Origin: Diaminobutyricibacter sp. McL0608 | GTDB lineage: Bacteria > Actinomycetota > Actinomycetes > Actinomycetales > Microbacteriaceae | Length of the DNA stretch: 64,000 nt | Direction of reading: 5' to 3' | Assembly: GCF_039613825.1 (NCBI RefSeq) | Contig: NZ_CP154826.1 | Span: forward strand, 3,286,001-3,350,000 | Part shown: positions 24,045 through 32,981 of the stretch, one piece after another | Numbering within the stretch: the stretch's first letter is position 1 | Layout of the letters: each line of letters begins with the position of its first letter | Notes under the pieces: generated by a model | Seen by the model: only the letters and a program-made list of their open reading frames with translations | The model's database searches: none | What the model was told of the DNA's origin: nothing | Position numbers and translations under genes: made by a program

Positions 24045-24920
24045 TCAGTCGAAGCTGATCCGTTCGTTGTCGATCAGCCTGGTCGAACCGACACGCGCCG
24101 CGATCAGCGCGATCGCCGGCCCCGAGTGCCCCTCCCCGACGGGAAGGAATGTCTCCGGGTCGACGACGACGAGATAATCCAGCTTAACGGCTGGCTCGGC
24201 GGCGATGACGGCGCCTGCTGCGGTGCGCACGGCATCCGTCCCCGCACCGGCCATGGCCGAACCGGCAGCGAGCGCACGCGACAGGGCGACGGCGGCCGCA
24301 CGCTCCGACGGGTCGAGGTACCGGTTGCGGCTGGAGAGGGCCAGGCCGTCGGACTCGCGCACGGTGTCAACGACTGCGATCGTGACGGGCAGGTCGAGGT
24401 CGCGCACCATCCGTCCGACGAGATGCACCTGCTGCGCATCCTTCTGCCCGAAGACCGCGACATCAGGCGCCACGATGTTGAAGAGTTTCGCGACGACGGT
24501 GAGCATCCCGTCGAAGTGGCCCGGTCGCGACGCACCCTCGTACAGGCTCGCCACTGAGCCGGCCGTGACACGGGTCTCGACCGAGCCGGCGGGATACATC
24601 TCACCGACACTCGGCGCGAACACCAGATCCGCGAGCCCCTCGAGCCGGCTCAGATCCGTCTCGAGACTGCGGGGGTACCGGTCGAGGTCCTCGCCCGGAC
24701 CGAACTGGAGGGGGTTGACGAAGATCGAGACCACGACGATGCCGCCGAGGTCGCGCGCCTGCCGCACCAGCTGCAGGTGCCCGTCGTGCAGTGCGCCCAT
24801 GGTCGGAACGAGCACGACGCGTGACACAGGCGCGTCCGAACTGCCCTCACGGCGGGCGAGTTCACGAGCCGAAGCGACCCGCTGGCGCAGCTCGGCGATG
24901 GTGGTGACGACTTCTGGCAT
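24045..24920 (-). CDS. panC: pantothenate synthetase
   Basis: The ATG at 24920 gives 291 residues starting [20 protein letters not shown]. The ATP-binding [15 protein letters not shown] (HxGH-type) motif, [40 protein letters not shown] and [12 protein letters not shown] are all present. It joins pantoate and beta-alanine with ATP to make pantothenate for CoA. The open frame upstream of this ATG is not coding. In related genomes panC directly follows the DUF2520 gene; here three unrelated genes separate them (24985-27850). lysS follows 62 bases downstream. Confidence 0.97.
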   Translation of the reverse strand: MPEVVTTIAELRQRVASARELARREGSSDAPVSRVVLVPTMGALHDGHLQLVRQARDLGGIVVVSIFVNPLQFGPGEDLDRYPRSLETDLSRLEGLADLVFAPSVGEMYPAGSVETRVTAGSVASLYEGASRPGHFDGMLTVVAKLFNIVAPDVAVFGQKDAQQVHLVGRMVRDLDLPVTIAVVDTVRESDGLALSSRNRYLDPSERAAAVALSRALAAGSAMAGAGTDAVRTAAGAVIAAEPAVKLDYLVVVDPETFLPVGEGHSGPAIALIAARVGSTRLIDNERISFD

Positions 24921-24984
24921 CAGGGTTCCTTCCGGCCGACGCGCGCCCGACGGGTGCGTCCCGAAGACGACCGGGCTTCCGATG

Positions 24985-26043
24985 CTACTCGCCGCCGGCG
25001 GCCTCGACCGTCGCCACCAGCGCATCCCTGAACGCTTCCGGGTACTCGAGGTGAGGCGAGTGCCCGCAGTTCTCCAACACCAGTTCCTGGAACGTTCCAC
25101 CGGCCGCGGCGTAGGCCTCGAAGACCGCCCGCGTCTGCATGATCATCGGCTGCGCCGGTGCGACGTCCTCGCCGGGCCAGCCCGGGATCACCCCGACTTG
25201 ACCGAGGTAGTTGAGGTCGAAGAACGAGGTGTCGGAGACGATGAGGTCGTTCGCCCCATGGATCCAGGTGAGCGGCGGCTTCGGCTCGAGGTCGACGATG
25301 CCGGTGAGATTGAGATTCTTCGGCGCCATCGTGTTCAGCACACCGCGGGAGCCCGCCGCGAACCCCGGCCAGTTCTCCGAGGCGACCCCGTCCCCGGGAT
25401 AGTTGTCGATGCCGACCTTGGTCGTCAGCATCGACTCGACCCAGATGTCCTCGTGCTCCGAGACGAAACCAGGTAGGACATACGAACTCGCATACACCGA
25501 ACGAGGTGACCCGTCGGACTCGGCAGTCCGGTCGCCGCCTTCGAGACGGGCCACGAAATCCGGGTTCACGCCTCCCCCTCCGGTGCCGGCATCGTCGTCG
25601 GTCAACCGCGACCCGTCTGCTGCCGTCCCGCCGAACCCGTACGGCGAGAGCGGCGACTGCAGGGTGAGGCTGCGCACCGGATGATCGAGGGCGTACTGCA
25701 TGGCCACTCCGGCGCCCATGCTCCAGGCGACCACGTGCACCGAGCCGAGGCCGAGTTCGGCCACCACGCTCGCGACATCGTCGCTGAAGTCACGCAGCCC
25801 GCGGGTCGGATCGACGGGCAGGGTCTCCGAGTCTCCGAAGCCCCGCAGGTCGATCGCGAACACCCTCCAGTGCTCCGGCGTCGCCAGCATCGCATCCTGC
25901 CAGAACAACGACGAGGACACGTTCCCGTGGATGAAGACGACCGCCGGCCCGCCGGCCGTGGGATCGCCCGCCCGCTCGAGCACGTTCGCCCGCAGCCGCG
26001 GCGTTTGAACGCTCCGCGAGGTGATGCCGTCGATCAGTGTCAT
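24985..26043 (-). CDS. alpha/beta hydrolase
   Basis: The ATG at 26043 gives 352 residues. The oxyanion motif is VVFIHGNVSSSLFW, the nucleophile elbow VVAWSMGAGVA with Ser108. The catalytic acid lies around TWIHGANDLIVSD and the His is in ENCGHSPHLEYPEAF. An insert of about 60 residues forms a large lid (DGSRLTDDDAGTGGGGVNPD onward). It is divergent from the SDR/hydrolase pair at 26199-27850 across a 155-base intergenic region, so the three may be one catabolic locus. Substrate unknown; hydrolysis of a hydroxyacid ester or lactone would fit the neighbouring dehydrogenase. Confidence 0.88.
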   Translation of the reverse strand: MTLIDGITSRSVQTPRLRANVLERAGDPTAGGPAVVFIHGNVSSSLFWQDAMLATPEHWRVFAIDLRGFGDSETLPVDPTRGLRDFSDDVASVVAELGLGSVHVVAWSMGAGVAMQYALDHPVRSLTLQSPLSPYGFGGTAADGSRLTDDDAGTGGGGVNPDFVARLEGGDRTAESDGSPRSVYASSYVLPGFVSEHEDIWVESMLTTKVGIDNYPGDGVASENWPGFAAGSRGVLNTMAPKNLNLTGIVDLEPKPPLTWIHGANDLIVSDTSFFDLNYLGQVGVIPGWPGEDVAPAQPMIMQTRAVFEAYAAAGGTFQELVLENCGHSPHLEYPEAFRDALVATVEAAGGE

Positions 26044-26198
26044 CGTGCTCTCCAAACGTCGGTGTCCGGTGGCGCACAGCGCCCAGGACGGACGCCCTGG
26101 GCCTGTCCGGGCCTCCTTGACGGCACCGGCGCTGGTGGTTAGCGTACCTGTAACCCGAGCCGTGGGCGAGGGGTGCGCGCACATCGGACGGAGTTGTC

Positions 26199-26948
26199 GT
26201 GAGTGCTGGTTTCAACGGCCGCAGGGCCCTCGTCACAGGGGCTGCGAGCGGCATCGGAGAGGCGTGCGCGCGGGCACTCGCCGAACGCGGGGCGACCGTC
26301 GTGGTCGCCGATCTGGATGGCGCGGGCGCCGAACGGGTGGCGCACGACATCGGCGGCGAGCCGTGGCGGGTGGACCTCACCGACACCGCCGCGCTCGCCT
26401 CTCTCGCACTGGACGCGGACATCCTGGTGAACAACGCGGGGATCCAGGTCGTGAGCCCGATCGAGCAGTTCGACCCGGCCACGTTCCACCGCATCCTCAC
26501 TCTCATGCTCGAGGCGCCCTTCCTCCTGATCCGCGCAGCCCTGCCACACATGTACCACGCGGGTTTCGGCCGGATCGTGAACATCTCCTCGGTGCATGGA
26601 CTGCGCGCATCCGAGTTCAAGTCGGCCTATGTCGCCGCCAAGCACGGCCTGGAGGGTCTGTCGAAGGTAGCTGCCCTGGAGGGTGCGCCGCACGGCGTCA
26701 CCAGCAACTGCGTGAATCCGGGCTACGTGCGCACCCCGCTCGTCGAGAAGCAGATCGCCGACCAGGCGCGGCTGCACGGCATCCCCGAGTCCGAAGTGCT
26801 GCGCGACGTGATGCTGGCGAACAGCGCGATCAAGCGGCTCGCTGAGCCGTCCGAGGTGGCGTCCCTGGTCTGCTGGCTCGCCGGCGAGGACGCCTCCCTG
26901 GTGACCGGCGCCTCGTACACGATGGACGGCGGATGGAGCGCGCGATGA
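26199..26948 (+). CDS. SDR oxidoreductase, probably 3-hydroxybutyrate dehydrogenase
   Basis: The 249-residue classical SDR has the cofactor loop TGAASGIG (13-20), with Asp38 and Asp40 in VVVADLDGAG favouring NAD. NNAG is at 78-81. The catalytic Ser lies in ISSVHG (about 130-131), with Tyr144 and Lys148 in SAYVAAKHG. The C-terminus GASYTMDGGWSAR and the CVNPGYVRTPLVEKQI segment are characteristic of 3-hydroxybutyrate dehydrogenases, which interconvert 3-hydroxybutyrate and acetoacetate. The GTG start follows the divergent hydrolase promoter region. Its stop overlaps the next gene's ATG by four bases, so the pair is co-translated. Confidence 0.85.
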   Translation: MSAGFNGRRALVTGAASGIGEACARALAERGATVVVADLDGAGAERVAHDIGGEPWRVDLTDTAALASLALDADILVNNAGIQVVSPIEQFDPATFHRILTLMLEAPFLLIRAALPHMYHAGFGRIVNISSVHGLRASEFKSAYVAAKHGLEGLSKVAALEGAPHGVTSNCVNPGYVRTPLVEKQIADQARLHGIPESEVLRDVMLANSAIKRLAEPSEVASLVCWLAGEDASLVTGASYTMDGGWSAR

Positions 26949-27850
26949 CGTACCGCACGATGGATGTCCCGGTCAGGGGCGGGATGCTGAGAGTCGGGGA
27001 GTGGGCGCCGATGGATCCGGATGCGCCGGCCGTGATCGCAGCCCACGGCATCACTGCGTCGCACCTCGCGTGGGCGACGGTGGCGGATGCACTCCCCGAC
27101 GTGCGTTTCATCGCGCCCGACCTGCGCGGTCGCGGTCGCAGCAACGGACTGCCCGGCCCGTTCGGCATGGTGCAGCATGCCGAGGACCTGGCGGCGGTCA
27201 GCCGTCACTTCGGCCTCGACCGCGCGCTCGTGGTCGGTCATTCGATGGGCGGCTTCGTGGCGCTGGCTGCCGCCCACCTGTACCCGGAACTCTTCACCGG
27301 TCCCCTGCTCGTCGACGGCGGCATCCCGCTGGCCATCCCCGACGGCGTCACGCTCGACGACCTGATGACGTCGACGCTCGGCCCCGCGCTGGCACGCCTG
27401 TCGATGACCTTCCCCGACCGCGCGGCGTACCTCGAGTTCTGGGGCCGGCATCCGGCGTTCGCCGCGAACTGGACGCAGGATGTGGTCGACTACGCCAACT
27501 ACGACCTCGAGGGCACCGAACCGAACCTGCGGCCGTCGACCTCCTACGACGCGGTCGCCGCCGATTCGGGAGACCAGTTCGGTGGAGGCGTCGTGGCCGA
27601 CTCGCTCGCCGCTCTCGCGCATCCAGTGCGCCTGCTGGTGGCACCGCGCGGCTTCCTCGACGAACCGCCCGGGTTGTACGACCAGTCGGCACGTGAGCGG
27701 GCGCGCAGCGCGTATCCCTACCTGCAGATCTCCGAGGTCGCAGACGTGAACCACTACACGATCGTGCTGAGCCCGCAGGGCGCCGACGCCGTCATCGACG
27801 CGGTGCGCTCCGAGCTGGCCGCAGCCGCAGACAGGTCGCTTCGCAAGTAG
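26945..27850 (+). CDS. alpha/beta hydrolase
   Basis: The ATG at 26945 overlaps the SDR stop (ATGA) and is preferred over the open frame starting 12 bases earlier. The 301-residue protein has AAHGITASHLAW (oxyanion), FIAPDLRGRGRSNG and the nucleophile elbow VVGHSMGGFVA with Ser100. The catalytic His lies near the end in DVNHYTIV. Together with the 3-hydroxybutyrate dehydrogenase it could release and oxidise a hydroxyacid; this is inference from coupling. It is convergent with the DUF2520 gene, and an imperfect inverted repeat separates the two. Confidence 0.88.
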   Translation: MTYRTMDVPVRGGMLRVGEWAPMDPDAPAVIAAHGITASHLAWATVADALPDVRFIAPDLRGRGRSNGLPGPFGMVQHAEDLAAVSRHFGLDRALVVGHSMGGFVALAAAHLYPELFTGPLLVDGGIPLAIPDGVTLDDLMTSTLGPALARLSMTFPDRAAYLEFWGRHPAFAANWTQDVVDYANYDLEGTEPNLRPSTSYDAVAADSGDQFGGGVVADSLAALAHPVRLLVAPRGFLDEPPGLYDQSARERARSAYPYLQISEVADVNHYTIVLSPQGADAVIDAVRSELAAAADRSLRK

Positions 27851-27877
27851 GGCGGGCGCTGGCTCGTCGTCATGTCC

Positions 27878-27933
27878 GAGTTGGCACTCGTTGTCGCCTC
27901 GCCCGTGGATCTTGCGACAACAACTGGCAAGTC
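27878..27933. repeat. imperfect inverted repeat between convergent genes
   Basis: The left arm GAGTTGGCACTCGTTGTCGC (27878-27897) and the reverse complement of the right arm (GACTTGCCAGTTGTTGTCGC, from about 27914-27933) agree at 16 of 20 positions around a 16-base loop. It lies between two converging stop codons. It may act as a two-way terminator or be a copy of a dispersed intergenic repeat; there is no T-run tail. Confidence 0.55.
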
Positions 27934-27934
27934 G

Positions 27935-28684
27935 TCAGCCGAGCGGGTCCAGCGGCTCATCCCGGCCGTCGAGCAACGCAGCCGGATCGATGGACGGGGC
28001 CGACGCGCGCGTGAGCGCATTGTCCACGGTCGACCGCACTAGAGAGCTCAGGAACGAACCGGGATGCTCGAACCCGATGCCGCTGAGGATGCCCGTGGCC
28101 TGTTCCACGATCGCCCGGGAGAACGTGCTGGCGGTCGCGATCGCTTCGGCATACGCCGCACGGTCGCCCTCCGCGACGACGACAGGCTCGCCACCCATCT
28201 CGACGACGAGAGCCTGCCCGATGGGCAGCACGGCCGCCGGCGCTGTAACAGCGAAGTAGGTCTCCTGGAGTCGCGCGATGTCGAGGCTCGTGCCGGTGAA
28301 GGCGAGCGCCGGATGCACAGCCAGTGGGATCGCGCCGGCTGCGGCGGCAGGGGCCAGCACCTCCACCCCGAACCCCGGCGCCGTGTGGAGCACGATCTGG
28401 CCGGGCTGCCAGTTCCCGGTCGCCGCGAGGCCCGCGACGAGTGACGGAAGCTCCGCGTCGGGAACCGCCAGGATGACGAGTTCGCTGCGCTCCACGATCG
28501 TCGGGATGTCGAGCACCGGGGCGCCGGGAAGAATCGCGTCCGCCCGTTCCCGGCTCCGCTCCGACACCGCAGAGATCCCGACGATGGCATGCCCGGCACC
28601 GGCGAGCGCAGCCCCCAGCACGGGACCGACCCGGCCCGCGCCGATGATGCCGATTCCGAGACGTCCTGCACGGCGTTCGATCAT
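27935..28684 (-). CDS. Rossmann-like and DUF2520 domain protein
   Basis: The ATG at 28684 overlaps the stop of the upstream PH-domain gene (ATGA), fixing a 249-residue product. The N-terminal Rossmann fold reads GIGIIGAGRVGPVLGAALAG. Then LVILAVPDAELPSLVAGLA and the LHTAPGFGVEVL region lead to the helical DUF2520 domain (HPALAFTGTSLDIARLQETY). The fold is that of ketopantoate reductase-like enzymes and usually lies directly upstream of panC, so a role in pantothenate synthesis or repair has been suggested. Here panC is displaced by three inserted genes. Substrate not established. Confidence 0.9.
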   Translation of the reverse strand: MIERRAGRLGIGIIGAGRVGPVLGAALAGAGHAIVGISAVSERSRERADAILPGAPVLDIPTIVERSELVILAVPDAELPSLVAGLAATGNWQPGQIVLHTAPGFGVEVLAPAAAAGAIPLAVHPALAFTGTSLDIARLQETYFAVTAPAAVLPIGQALVVEMGGEPVVVAEGDRAAYAEAIATASTFSRAIVEQATGILSGIGFEHPGSFLSSLVRSTVDNALTRASAPSIDPAALLDGRDEPLDPLG

Positions 28685-30246
28685 GTCGGGCCTCCCTCGG
28701 CCGACTCGGCCGACTCGTTCCACCGGTGGCTCCGATCCGAACGCGCCGACGTGATCGCACCGGCCGACACCGCATCGAACAGCTCCACACCGCGGTCGCG
28801 GTCGATCACGGCGAGGCGCGGCCGTACGGGACCGGACACGGTGTGGAGGCGGGCCGAGGCGAGGCGGAGCATCCGATCGAGCGGTCCCTGGTACAGTTCG
28901 AGACTCTGCAGCCGGGCCAGCGGAACGATCGCGAGGCTCCGCCAGAAGAAGCCGCGCCGGAGCAGCACCACCCCGTCGGTGAGGGTGTAGCCGGTGCGCT
29001 GCCAGGAGAACGGCCGGAACCAGGCGGCCCGGCGCGGCGCACCGACGAACCCGTCGCGCCCGCGGGAGGTCATTCCGGCGACGACGAGTTCGCGGTGCGC
29101 GGGCGTCGCGAACTCGGGGAGGACCAGCGACAGGACGCGCGCGACGTCGTCGAGGTCGCCGACCGGCAGCATCGTGGTGTTGGGTTGCCCGGCCGCACCC
29201 TTCTCCGTCGAGTGACCTGCCGTGTCGATGCGGATCTGCCACCAGCCGAACGGGCGCCAGAGGAGCGGCTGCGAGACGTCGACGGCGTGGATGCGCCCCG
29301 GCGGCAGCGTCTCGTTGCTGAGACTGAACAGCCCGAAACCGACCCGCACTCCGTCCGGCGTTCCGGCGATGCTGTAGCGAAGAGACTTCGTGAACCGCCG
29401 GATGTAGAAGCTGATCGACCCGATGAGGCCGGGCAGCACGACCAGCAGCAGCCACAGCCGCCCGGTCGCGGCTCCGGTGATCAGCCCCGCGCCGACGAGC
29501 AGGAGGAACACGGTGAATCCGCTGAGGACGATCGACCCGATCAGGCGGACCGGCGGTATCGTCACGACGGACTCCGGCGGCGCCAGATCGGGGTGGAGTT
29601 CCGGGGCGAGGAATTCGTTCACGCGCTGGTTCAGGATGTCGGCGACCCCGGCCGCGCCCGTCGCCGGAGCCCCCTGCTGCACGCGCTGGGCCGACTTCGC
29701 ACCCGACGCGAGGCGCAGGATGTCGGCGCGGAGCGCATCCGCCAGCTGCGACGACAGGTACGACAGCTGCACATTCGCGTCGTGACCGGCCACACTGACC
29801 TCGAGCTTCGCCGCACCGAACACGCGGGCGATGACCGGTCTGACCAGATTGATGCCCTGGATGCGGTCGAGCCGGGCCTTGCGCTGCGTGCGGAACAGGA
29901 TGCCGCTGCGCACCTCGACCGCGTCGTCGCTGATGCGGAAGCTGTGCATGCGCCACGAGAGGTAGAACGCGCCGATGCAGACGATGAGCACGACCGCCAC
30001 CCCGAGGAGCGCCCAGCCTTCGAGTCCGCGGTTGTAGATCTCATCGATGGGGTCCCCGCCGAAGTCGGGGGCGCCGATGAAGAAGCTGACGAGACGTTCC
30101 CGGAGGTTCGACAGGACGATGCCGAGCACCGCGATGAAGACGATGCCGCCCCTCAGGAGCGGGGTGGCCGGGTGCAGCCGGTGCCATTCGCCGTCGGTCA
30201 GCTGCTCGGCGGCGCGTTCCGCCGCAGTCAGCCGCTCGCCGGTCAC
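28681..30246 (-). CDS. bacterial PH-domain (bPH2, YdbT-like) membrane protein
   Basis: The 521-residue membrane protein has transmembrane pairs near residues 32-52, 77-97 and 235-285. Three PH-like segments follow the pattern FRISDDAVEVRSGILFRTQR, KARLDRIQGINLVRP: the first after the second helix pair, the next around VRVGFGLFSLSNETLPPGRI and the last around GYTLTDGVVLLRRGFFWRSL. It overlaps the 161-residue PH protein upstream and the DUF2520 gene downstream by four bases each. The YdbS/YdbT pair is widespread; a membrane-stress role is reported in Bacillus, but the mechanism is unclear. Confidence 0.9.
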   Translation of the reverse strand: MTGERLTAAERAAEQLTDGEWHRLHPATPLLRGGIVFIAVLGIVLSNLRERLVSFFIGAPDFGGDPIDEIYNRGLEGWALLGVAVVLIVCIGAFYLSWRMHSFRISDDAVEVRSGILFRTQRKARLDRIQGINLVRPVIARVFGAAKLEVSVAGHDANVQLSYLSSQLADALRADILRLASGAKSAQRVQQGAPATGAAGVADILNQRVNEFLAPELHPDLAPPESVVTIPPVRLIGSIVLSGFTVFLLLVGAGLITGAATGRLWLLLVVLPGLIGSISFYIRRFTKSLRYSIAGTPDGVRVGFGLFSLSNETLPPGRIHAVDVSQPLLWRPFGWWQIRIDTAGHSTEKGAAGQPNTTMLPVGDLDDVARVLSLVLPEFATPAHRELVVAGMTSRGRDGFVGAPRRAAWFRPFSWQRTGYTLTDGVVLLRRGFFWRSLAIVPLARLQSLELYQGPLDRMLRLASARLHTVSGPVRPRLAVIDRDRGVELFDAVSAGAITSARSDRSHRWNESAESAEGGPT

Positions 30247-30728
30247 AGTCCGGCCCGGCGGCTCTCCGCCAGCTCCACCAGCCGGTCGCGCAGGTCGGCG
30301 GCATCGGTCTCCGGGAGCCCCGGGATCGAGACGTTCGTCGACGCCGCGGCCGTGACGAACCGGAGGTCGGCGAGGCCGAGCAGCCGTCCGACGGGGCCGC
30401 GGTTGATGTCGATCAGCTGCATGCGTCCGTACGGCACCGAGACGAAACGCTGGAACATGATGCCGCGGCGGAACAGGAGGTCGTCATCGCGCATCCGATA
30501 GCCGATCGCGCGGGCGCGGCGCGGTGCGATGATCAGCTGGATGACCGTGATCGCGACGATCACGACGAGCGCGATCCACGCCCAGGTGAGACCGGCGACC
30601 AGCCACAGGAACGTCGCGATCGCGCTCAGCACCAGTCCGCTCACCAGGGAGCCGACGATGACGACGACGACATACCGCGGCGAGACCCGCTTCCATTCGC
30701 CGGTCGCGAGATCAAGACGCCCTGGCAT
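30243..30728 (-). CDS. bacterial PH-domain (bPH2, YdbS-like) membrane protein
   Basis: The ATG at 30728 gives 161 residues beginning MPGRLDLATGEWKRVSPRYV. Two transmembrane helices (about 20-42 and 48-67) precede one PH-like domain with GYRMRDDDLLFRRGIMFQRF, then VSVPYGRMQLIDINRGPVGR. It forms the small partner of the 521-residue protein immediately downstream (four-base overlap), the usual YdbS/YdbT arrangement. It overlaps the DUF3180 gene upstream by 17 bases. Both should sit in the cytoplasmic membrane with PH domains on the cytoplasmic face. Confidence 0.9.
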   Translation of the reverse strand: MPGRLDLATGEWKRVSPRYVVVVIVGSLVSGLVLSAIATFLWLVAGLTWAWIALVVIVAITVIQLIIAPRRARAIGYRMRDDDLLFRRGIMFQRFVSVPYGRMQLIDINRGPVGRLLGLADLRFVTAAASTNVSIPGLPETDAADLRDRLVELAESRRAGL

Positions 30729-31191
30729 GGTCGCCTTCCGGTTTCTTGTCGTCGTCTTCGGGCGGGAGGGTGCACAGGTACTCCGCGACGAGGCCGGCGG
30801 CGAGCAGAATGGCGGCGCCGAGGGTTGATGCGACCGCTTGCAGGATGGCACCGGATGCGGGAAGCACGGAACGACTGAGCAGGTAGGCGAGCACGCCGAT
30901 CCCGGCGCCGGTCAGGAGCGCGCCGCTGAGGCTGCAGGCCTTCGCCAGCACAGCGACCCGCATCGCTCGGAACGGGTCGATCCTGGTGCGCACCTTCGCG
31001 TGGGTCGCGCGACGGATCGGGACCGCGAAGCCGATGACGATGGCCGCGATCGCGACGAGGGTGATGGGCAGCGACAGCGGCGGGATGAACACGGCAAGGC
31101 CGGCCCCGGCCGAGCCCAGCTCGACGAGGAATCCGACGACGAGACCCGCGACCGCCAGCCCGATCAGCGGGGTCGGTCGTGTGCGCTTCAC
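30712..31191 (-). CDS. DUF3180 family membrane protein
   Basis: The 159-residue protein has four hydrophobic helices (TPLIGLAVAGLVVGFLVEL, the LSLPITLVAIAAIVIGF segment and two near residues 85-135). Between the second and third, VPIRRATHAKVRTRIDPFRA is the signature loop of DUF3180 proteins, followed by KACSLSGALLTGAGIGVLAY. The family is nearly always located between folK and the PH-domain genes in actinobacteria and has no known function. It overlaps folK by four bases. The acidic C-terminus (PPEDDDKKPEGD) is cytoplasmic by prediction. Confidence 0.92.
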   Translation of the reverse strand: MKRTRPTPLIGLAVAGLVVGFLVELGSAGAGLAVFIPPLSLPITLVAIAAIVIGFAVPIRRATHAKVRTRIDPFRAMRVAVLAKACSLSGALLTGAGIGVLAYLLSRSVLPASGAILQAVASTLGAAILLAAGLVAEYLCTLPPEDDDKKPEGDHARAS

Positions 31192-31799
31192 ACGGCACCC
31201 CCGTTCTCGTCTTCTGCGGGATCCTGCGCGGCACTGGCGCCGTGCACGGCACTGACTGCAGTGTCGCTGTCAGGATACGGCCGATACGCGTCACCGGCGG
31301 CGGTCAGGAGCAGGTCGATGCGTCCGTGTCCCGCGAGCTCAGCATCCGGCTGGACGGCGTGCCACGGCGCGAGGACGAATGACCGCTCCCAGGCGCGCGG
31401 ATGCGGGAGCGTCAGCCGTTCGTCGTCCAGCCGGCGCCCGTCGTAGTCGATGATGTCGATGTCGAGCGTGCGGTCGCCCCAGCGCTCCTCGCGAACGCGG
31501 CCGTGCCCCTCTTCGACGGCATTCACAGCGTCGAGGAGGTCATGCGGCCCCAGCACCGTGTCGACCAGCACGACCGCGTTCAGGTAGGCGGGGGCCGTGT
31601 AGTCGACACCGGTCAGCTTGAGGGCCGGCGTCTCGATCAACGGCGAAAGCTGCTGGACCCGGATGCCGTCCGCTGCATCGAGGTCGGCGACGGCCTTGCG
31701 GATGGTCGCCTCCCGGTCTCCCAGGTTGCTCCCGAGCGCCAGGACGGCCGGCACCGACACACGCATACGCTGGGGGCGCGGATGCTGCGGCGCGGTCAT
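31188..31799 (-). CDS. folK: 2-amino-4-hydroxy-6-hydroxymethyldihydropteridine pyrophosphokinase
   Basis: The 203-residue HPPK has VLALGSNLGDREATIRKAV, the YLNAVVLVDT strand, and the substrate and ATP loops RWGDRTLDIDIIDYDGRRLD and LPHPRAWERSFVLAPW. It transfers pyrophosphate to the pterin in folate synthesis. An N-terminal extension (MTAPQHPRPQRMRVS) and a C-terminal tail rich in Asp and Ala exceed the usual length. It overlaps folB by four bases upstream and DUF3180 by four downstream, so the folate genes are tightly coupled. Confidence 0.96.
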   Translation of the reverse strand: MTAPQHPRPQRMRVSVPAVLALGSNLGDREATIRKAVADLDAADGIRVQQLSPLIETPALKLTGVDYTAPAYLNAVVLVDTVLGPHDLLDAVNAVEEGHGRVREERWGDRTLDIDIIDYDGRRLDDERLTLPHPRAWERSFVLAPWHAVQPDAELAGHGRIDLLLTAAGDAYRPYPDSDTAVSAVHGASAAQDPAEDENGGAV

Positions 31800-32182
31800 G
31801 CGCGTTCCCGATCGATGGTGACGGAGACGTCGGCGAACGGCACCGTGATGGGTGCGTTCGGCTTGTGCACGGTCACCCGGACTGCATCGACCGGCGGATG
31901 CGCGAGGACGACCCCCGCGATCCGTTCTGCGAGAGTCTCGATGAGGTCGACCGGATCGCGGCGCACCGCCTCGGCGACTTCGACGGCGAGCTCACCGTAG
32001 TGGACGGTCGCCGACACGTCGTCGGAGGTCGCGGCACGGGCGAAGTCGAGCCAGGCGGTCACGTCGATCACGAACTCCTGGCCTTGTTCGCGCTCGAAGT
32101 CGTAGACACCGTGGTTCGCGTGGACCCGCAGCCCGGTGAGTGTTATCGAGTCCGATCCGCGCGCCCCGTCTTGCCTAGTCAT
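31796..32182 (-). CDS. folB: dihydroneopterin aldolase
   Basis: The ATG at 32182 gives 128 residues. DSITLTGLRVHANHGVYDFE, then REQGQEFVIDV, is the FolB signature; the Glu in FERE and the following strand form the pterin pocket. The catalytic Lys lies in VTVHKPNAPI (about residue 109). It cleaves dihydroneopterin to the hydroxymethyl pterin used by FolK. It overlaps folP by eight bases and folK by four. Confidence 0.95.
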   Translation of the reverse strand: MTRQDGARGSDSITLTGLRVHANHGVYDFEREQGQEFVIDVTAWLDFARAATSDDVSATVHYGELAVEVAEAVRRDPVDLIETLAERIAGVVLAHPPVDAVRVTVHKPNAPITVPFADVSVTIDRERA

Positions 32183-32981
32183 CTCGTCCAGCTTGCCATG
32201 CCTCGACCACATCGAGCGCGAGGCGGGTGCCGGCGACGTCGTGTACGCGGACACCCCAGACGCCCGCCTGTGCTGCCAGTGCGCTGATGACGGCGGTGGG
32301 CTGGTCGCGATCCGTCGCGAGCGCGCCCTCCGGCAGCAGCGCACCGAGGAACCGTTTACGGGATGCACCGATCAGTACCGGATAACCGAGCTCGACGAAC
32401 TCGCGCAGGTTGCCGAGCACCTGCCAGTTGTGCGCCGCCTTCTTCGAGAAGCCCAGACCCGGGTCGATGATGAGCTTCGCCGGGTCGACGCCGCGATCGG
32501 TGAGGTCGGCGATGCGGGCGCGGAGCTCAGCACTCACCTCGGCGACCGTGTCCCCGTAGGTGGCCAGAGCATCCATGGAATCGCTCTGCCCGCGCCAGTG
32601 CATCACGACATAGGTCAGTCCTGTGTTGAGGACGGCCGCAGGCATTCCGGGGTCCGCGAGGCCACCGGAGACGTCATTGATGATAGCTGCTCCCGCATCC
32701 GCTGCCGCCCGCGCGGTCGACGCGTTCATCGTGTCCACACTCACCGTGACCCCGCGTTCGGCCAGCTTGCGAATCACCGGGACGACGCGTGCCTGCTCCT
32801 CAGCCGGGTCGACGCGTACGGCACCGGGTCGCGTCGACTCGCCGCCGACATCGATCAGGTCGGCGCCCTCCTCGACGAGGTTCAGGGCGTGCTCCACAGC
32901 CGAGCCCGGCTCGAGGTAGAGCCCGCCGTCGCTGAACGAGTCCGGCGTCACGTTGAGGACGCCCATCACAAGCGTCCTCAC
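32175..32981 (-). CDS. folP: dihydropteroate synthase
   Basis: The 268-residue TIM barrel contains MGVLNVTPDSFSDGG (loop 1), DLIDVGGESTRPGAVRVD (loop 2), VSVDTMNASTARAA, IINDVSGG, LIIDPGLGFSKKAAHNW, LIGASRKRFLG and VRVHDVAGTR. All standard pterin and p-aminobenzoate site residues are present. It joins p-aminobenzoate to the pterin and is the sulfonamide target. It overlaps folE by four bases and folB by eight, within the fol operon. Confidence 0.97.
   Translation of the reverse strand: MRTLVMGVLNVTPDSFSDGGLYLEPGSAVEHALNLVEEGADLIDVGGESTRPGAVRVDPAEEQARVVPVIRKLAERGVTVSVDTMNASTARAAADAGAAIINDVSGGLADPGMPAAVLNTGLTYVVMHWRGQSDSMDALATYGDTVAEVSAELRARIADLTDRGVDPAKLIIDPGLGFSKKAAHNWQVLGNLREFVELGYPVLIGASRKRFLGALLPEGALATDRDQPTAVISALAAQAGVWGVRVHDVAGTRLALDVVEAWQAGRDD

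Noticed and set aside
28726-30501. Plus-strand frame (about 591 codons) opposite the PH-domain genes
   Set aside because: Shadow of YdbT/YdbS-type genes; no ribosome site or domain.
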